A stretch of 57,078 nt of DNA from Pandoraea terrae (lineage in GTDB: Bacteria > Pseudomonadota > Gammaproteobacteria > Burkholderiales > Burkholderiaceae). The DNA lies in assembly GCF_902459695.1 (NCBI RefSeq), contig NZ_CABPRZ010000034.1, positions 1 through 57,078 of the forward strand, written 5' to 3'. Below the pieces are notes generated by a model. The model did not search any database. It saw only the letters and a list, made by a program, of their open reading frames with translations, and was not told the DNA's origin. Shown piece after piece: positions 54,464-57,078 of this stretch; within the stretch, counting starts at the first letter, position 1; every line of letters begins with the position of its first letter. The position numbers and the translations under genes are program-made.

Positions 54464-55315
54464 ATGGACATTCAAAGCGTAGGCGTCGTTGGCGCCGGAA
54501 CGATGGGTAATGGAATCGCTCAGGTCTGTGCAGCCGCCGGACTTCAAGTCACGATGGTCGATGTTTCAGGCAATGCTGTCGAACGTGGTCTGGCGATGAT
54601 CGCGGCAAATCTCGGCCGCCAAGTCAAAAGGGGCACCATTGGCGCGGACGAACTCGACGCAATCGTAGCCCGCGTGCATGGCACGACGCACTACGAGGCG
54701 TTGAAGTCCGTCGATGTAGTCATCGAGGCCGCAACCGAAAATCTTGAACTGAAACTGCGTATCCTCCGGCAAATCGAACAAATTGTGGGGCACGGTGCGT
54801 TGATCGCCACCAACACCTCGTCGATCTCGATTACCCAACTGGCCGCGGTGCTGGAGAGACCGGATCGGTGTATTGGCATGCACTTTTTCAATCCGGTTCC
54901 CGTGATGGCGCTGGTGGAACTCATCCGCGGCATGCAAACGTCGGAAGAATCGTTTTCGCGAGCCAAGGCGTTGGTTGACAGGATTGGCAAAACAGCGATT
55001 GATGTCCGTAACAGTCCGGGCTTCGCGGTGAACCGAATTCTCGTGCCGATGCTCAATGAAGCGATTTTTGCGCTGCACGAAGGACTGGCCACCCCCGAGG
55101 ATATTGATGAAGGGATGATGATGGGGTGCAATCATCCGATCGGGCCGCTGGCACTGGCCGATATGATCGGACTCGACACACTCCTGTCCGTCATTCAGGT
55201 GTTCTACGACGGATTCAAGGATCCGAAATATCGCCCCGCACCTTTGCTGGTGGAGATGGTGGCGGCGGGGCGACTTGGGCGCAAGAGCGGCCGCGGCTTT
55301 TACCAGTACAGTTGA
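54464..55315 (+). CDS. 3-hydroxyacyl-CoA dehydrogenase (PaaH/Hbd type)
   Basis: 283 aa from ATG 54464, 5 bases after the thiolase stop. NAD-binding Rossmann GVVGAGTMGNGIAQVCAAAG, VIEAATENLELK, NTSSISITQLA, the catalytic region GMHFFNPVPVMALVE (His) and NSPGFAVNRILVPMLNEAI; the C-terminal half ends GRKSGRGFYQY. Monofunctional length. It oxidises 3-hydroxyacyl-CoA to 3-ketoacyl-CoA for the thiolase before it. Confidence 0.94.
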   Translation: MDIQSVGVVGAGTMGNGIAQVCAAAGLQVTMVDVSGNAVERGLAMIAANLGRQVKRGTIGADELDAIVARVHGTTHYEALKSVDVVIEAATENLELKLRILRQIEQIVGHGALIATNTSSISITQLAAVLERPDRCIGMHFFNPVPVMALVELIRGMQTSEESFSRAKALVDRIGKTAIDVRNSPGFAVNRILVPMLNEAIFALHEGLATPEDIDEGMMMGCNHPIGPLALADMIGLDTLLSVIQVFYDGFKDPKYRPAPLLVEMVAAGRLGRKSGRGFYQYS

Positions 55316-55364
55316 CCACGGCCGTATCGGAGCGAGGGTAATGCCCGCGCTCCATCCGCGCTGC

Positions 55365-56330
55365 CTACCTGGTGGGCAGCGTTGCTTGGCTCACCGCAGT
55401 CGTGAGGAATACCTGATCGGACGAATGCGCCATGATGACGCAGGAGCGCAGCATCGCCACAAGCTTTGCGCGTGGTCCTGTGTCGCGAGAAACAACGCGG
55501 ACCGGCATGGTCCGTCGCGTGAGATCCGGTCGCACGGCGCGCAACTTGCCTTGGGCGACAAAGGGCGTCGCGACGTGTAACGGAACGTAGCCCATGTCCC
55601 GACCGGAAAGTATGAGCGCCAGTTGCGCTTGAGCGCCAAGGCCTGTGTCGCTGCCCGTGAATGTACGCGACAGGAACGATACGTCTTTGAATTCCAGGTG
55701 GCCGCGGCTGGAGTAAGGGTGAGCAATCAAATCACTTTCCGTGATTTCGTGGTCCGGGCGATCAAACAGCGGATGTCCCTTGCTGCAATATAACTCGTCC
55801 ACTTCGTCGAAGACATGCTGCTCCTGGACATCCCGCGCCTTAGCGTCGGATACGCATATCCCAAGATGGGCCGAGCCGTCCGCTACATAGCTAATCGCCT
55901 TGTAGCCCACCATCGTCTCGACCCGTAGGCGCACCCTGCGGCCCACGCGCGCGCTGAACATTTTCAAGCCCTCGGGCAAATGGCAGGCCGGATTGGTGAT
56001 GATCTCGTCCTCGACAACGATGACCAGCTCGCCAGTCATCTCGTCACCGATCCCCCCGATGTCAGCCTTGAATTCATCAATGGCTGAAAAGAGCTGCTTG
56101 GCCGCCTTGTAGACCTGTTCCCCTTCCGGCATCAATTTGAATCCGCCGGGCCCACGTTTGCAGAGGACATAGCCTAGTCGGATCTCGAGTGTTTTGAGAT
56201 GTTCACTCAGAACCGATTGGGAGATGTTGAGCGTAGCCTGGGCTGCAGCGAATCCGCCGCGATCAACGATCTCTGAGAAGCTGCGCAGCAATCGCAGATC
56301 AAGGTCCGTGACCTGATTGAGCTTGGACAT
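55365..56330 (-). CDS. LysR-family regulator of the catabolic cluster
   Basis: 321 aa. LysR HTH: DLRLLRSFSEIVDRGGFAAA, then LNISQSVLSEHLKTLEIRLG. The effector domain begins GELVIVVEDEIITNPACHLP. Convergent with the thiolase-dehydrogenase end of the operon. It is the only regulator near the CoA genes and is therefore the probable controller; its ligand is unknown. Confidence 0.92.
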   Translation of the reverse strand: MSKLNQVTDLDLRLLRSFSEIVDRGGFAAAQATLNISQSVLSEHLKTLEIRLGYVLCKRGPGGFKLMPEGEQVYKAAKQLFSAIDEFKADIGGIGDEMTGELVIVVEDEIITNPACHLPEGLKMFSARVGRRVRLRVETMVGYKAISYVADGSAHLGICVSDAKARDVQEQHVFDEVDELYCSKGHPLFDRPDHEITESDLIAHPYSSRGHLEFKDVSFLSRTFTGSDTGLGAQAQLALILSGRDMGYVPLHVATPFVAQGKLRAVRPDLTRRTMPVRVVSRDTGPRAKLVAMLRSCVIMAHSSDQVFLTTAVSQATLPTR

Positions 56331-56488
56331 GGTCGAGCCATTTTGTGGAAGTGGATACGCGGTTGCTTTGACGATGCACGCCTGGCGACCAACAAATTTT
56401 GCAAAAAATGTGGCGTCTCAACCGGATGCGGTCGAGAGGGTAAGCCCTCCTGACCCGGGAGAATCAGAGGGCGGGACGGTGCCGGTGC

Positions 56489-56614
56489 ATGAGCAGATTC
56501 GACAAATATGGAAACGCCGGCTACACAGTGGACGAGGAGATAGTCATCCCCGGTTCCAATGGAAACATATGCCTTGTCATACCTATACACGGCGCCCCTG
56601 ATCCCGGACAGTGA
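56489..56614 (+). CDS. Tiny ORF of unknown function
   Basis: 41 codons: MSRFDKYGNAGYTVDEEIV, then IPGSNGNICLVIPIHGAPDP and GQ. Composition looks more protein-like than its surroundings, with alternating hydrophobic strands. There is no strong ribosome-binding site (AGGGCGGGACGG is 10 or more bases away). It could be the remnant of a longer gene. Confidence 0.3.
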   Translation: MSRFDKYGNAGYTVDEEIVIPGSNGNICLVIPIHGAPDPGQ

Positions 56615-56787
56615 CAGCTACCGCAAAGATGCATATTTATTGTGTAATCACCTTGCTGTAGAGTCAAGTTCTCCAATCCTCGGGGGAATCCGAATGTCCG
56701 AGCAGTTGTGGCCTTGGTGCACATCGCATCGATCGCGCTCACTATTGGCGTCGGGAAAAGATCAGATTGGTGCAGGATCCAAGCGGG

Positions 56788-56818
56788 CAAGCGACGCCTG
56801 CTCGCAAGGCGTCGCTTG
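56788..56818 (+). terminator. Strong hairpin, possible terminator
   Basis: Perfect 11-bp arms CAAGCGACGCC and GGCGTCGCTTG with a 9-base loop, followed by TATTT on the plus strand. It lies 69 bp before the stop of the minus-strand gene at the window edge. Confidence 0.5.
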
Positions 56819-56886
56819 TATTTGCACTTCGCCGTGCGGCGACGCCACGCCTCATTCTCAGGCCGTCTCTGCGCGCTGGAGATGAG

Positions 56887-57078
56887 TTAGACCACCTTCC
56901 TCCCGATCGCGGCGAATACGGTCGGCTTGCGCTTCTTCAGAATTGACGCGTAAACGATCCCGAAAACCAAAGCCATCAAGATTATGGAGAGGAGAACAAG
57001 TGTAAGCGCGAATTTACGCACACCGCAGAGAGTTGGCCGGTGGGCTGTGGCTAGATCAGGCAGGTGCCGGTACTTGGT
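56887..57078 (-). CDS. C-terminal end of a small membrane protein (partial)
   Basis: The minus-strand frame is open from the window edge for 63 codons to a TAA. It reads a polar part (YRHLPDLATAHRPTLCGVRK), one hydrophobic span (FALTLVLLSIILMALVFGIV) and a basic tail (KKRKPTVFAAIGRKVV). A GTG at the start of VRKFALT could also give a 44-aa single-span protein. Not recognised. Confidence 0.4.
   Translation of the reverse strand, partial: TKYRHLPDLATAHRPTLCGVRKFALTLVLLSIILMALVFGIVYASILKKRKPTVFAAIGRKVV

Larger units (their letters stand above)
56331..57078. other. Mostly gene-free end of the window
   Basis: Contains one tiny ORF (56489-56614), a strong hairpin (56788-56818) and the end of a minus-strand membrane protein. 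The longer frames on both strands here have no ribosome-binding site or family pattern. Confidence 0.35.

Noticed and set aside
1-57078. Search for CRISPR arrays, tRNA and rRNA genes
   Set aside because: No regularly spaced repeat-spacer series, cloverleaf or rRNA-like sequence was recognised on reading; the only spaced repeats are the three 16-mers at 26747-26873.

Overview
The window is chromosomal DNA of a high-GC betaproteobacterium. The gene families and their arrangement point to Burkholderiaceae, and Pandoraea is my best guess. That placement rests on protein resemblance recalled from memory; no rRNA or housekeeping marker is present to confirm it. No tRNA, rRNA or CRISPR array was seen.

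Region 1 (1-8 kb) concerns the cell surface and stress. Two paralogous Ig-like repeat proteins (1-394, incomplete, and 5930-7957) each have a lux-box-like dyad upstream. Between them lie a pertactin-type autotransporter (1198-3495), a FidL-like membrane protein, a CadC/MarT-type membrane-bound regulator, and a YgiW-type periplasmic OB-fold protein. Autotransporter, FidL and MarT-like regulator together recall marT-fidL-misL of Salmonella.

Region 2 (8.5-15.4 kb) is a cysteine/methionine cluster. It holds two Cys/Met-metabolism PLP enzymes, an Lrp-type regulator with a palindrome at its own promoter, a cystine-type ABC importer (binding protein, permease, ATPase) and D-cysteine desulfhydrase. 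Region 3 (15.4-20.3 kb) is a minus-strand operon IclR - OPT transporter - DUF1177 - AroM - PepE behind a perfect IclR-type operator, probably for uptake and cleavage of small peptides or related compounds.

Region 4 (20.5-26.7 kb) has a TPR membrane protein, a DUF1345 protein and a coupled pair of unknown genes. It also has a small gene broken at a 9-base poly-C tract behind a structured RNA resembling phage C4 antisense RNA, and a three-lipoprotein operon (CsgG-like, DUF4810, DUF799).

Region 5 (26.7-42.5 kb) is an island of insertion-sequence debris. A 149-bp segment occurs at both ends in the same orientation. Inside are a SIR2-type defence gene that has lost its 5' end, fragments of IS4, IS5, IS3 (twice) and IS6 transposases, and homopolymer tracts. 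Among the debris sit intact metabolic genes: an aldolase - aminotransferase - amino-acid permease operon with a divergent Lrp regulator, a LivK-like binding protein, a PhzF-like protein with an IclR-type operator, an IclR regulator and an EamA exporter.

Region 6 (42.5-56.3 kb) is a catabolic cluster: agmatinase-family hydrolase, two enoyl-CoA hydratase-family proteins, a DmdC-like acyl-CoA dehydrogenase, a class III aminotransferase, acyl-CoA ligase, M20 carbamoylase, thiolase, 3-hydroxyacyl-CoA dehydrogenase and a LysR regulator. Together these would suit breakdown of a nitrogen-bearing (guanidino, ureido or beta-amino) carboxylic acid through a CoA-linked beta-oxidation route. The last 0.7 kb holds one tiny ORF, a strong hairpin and the end of a small membrane protein.
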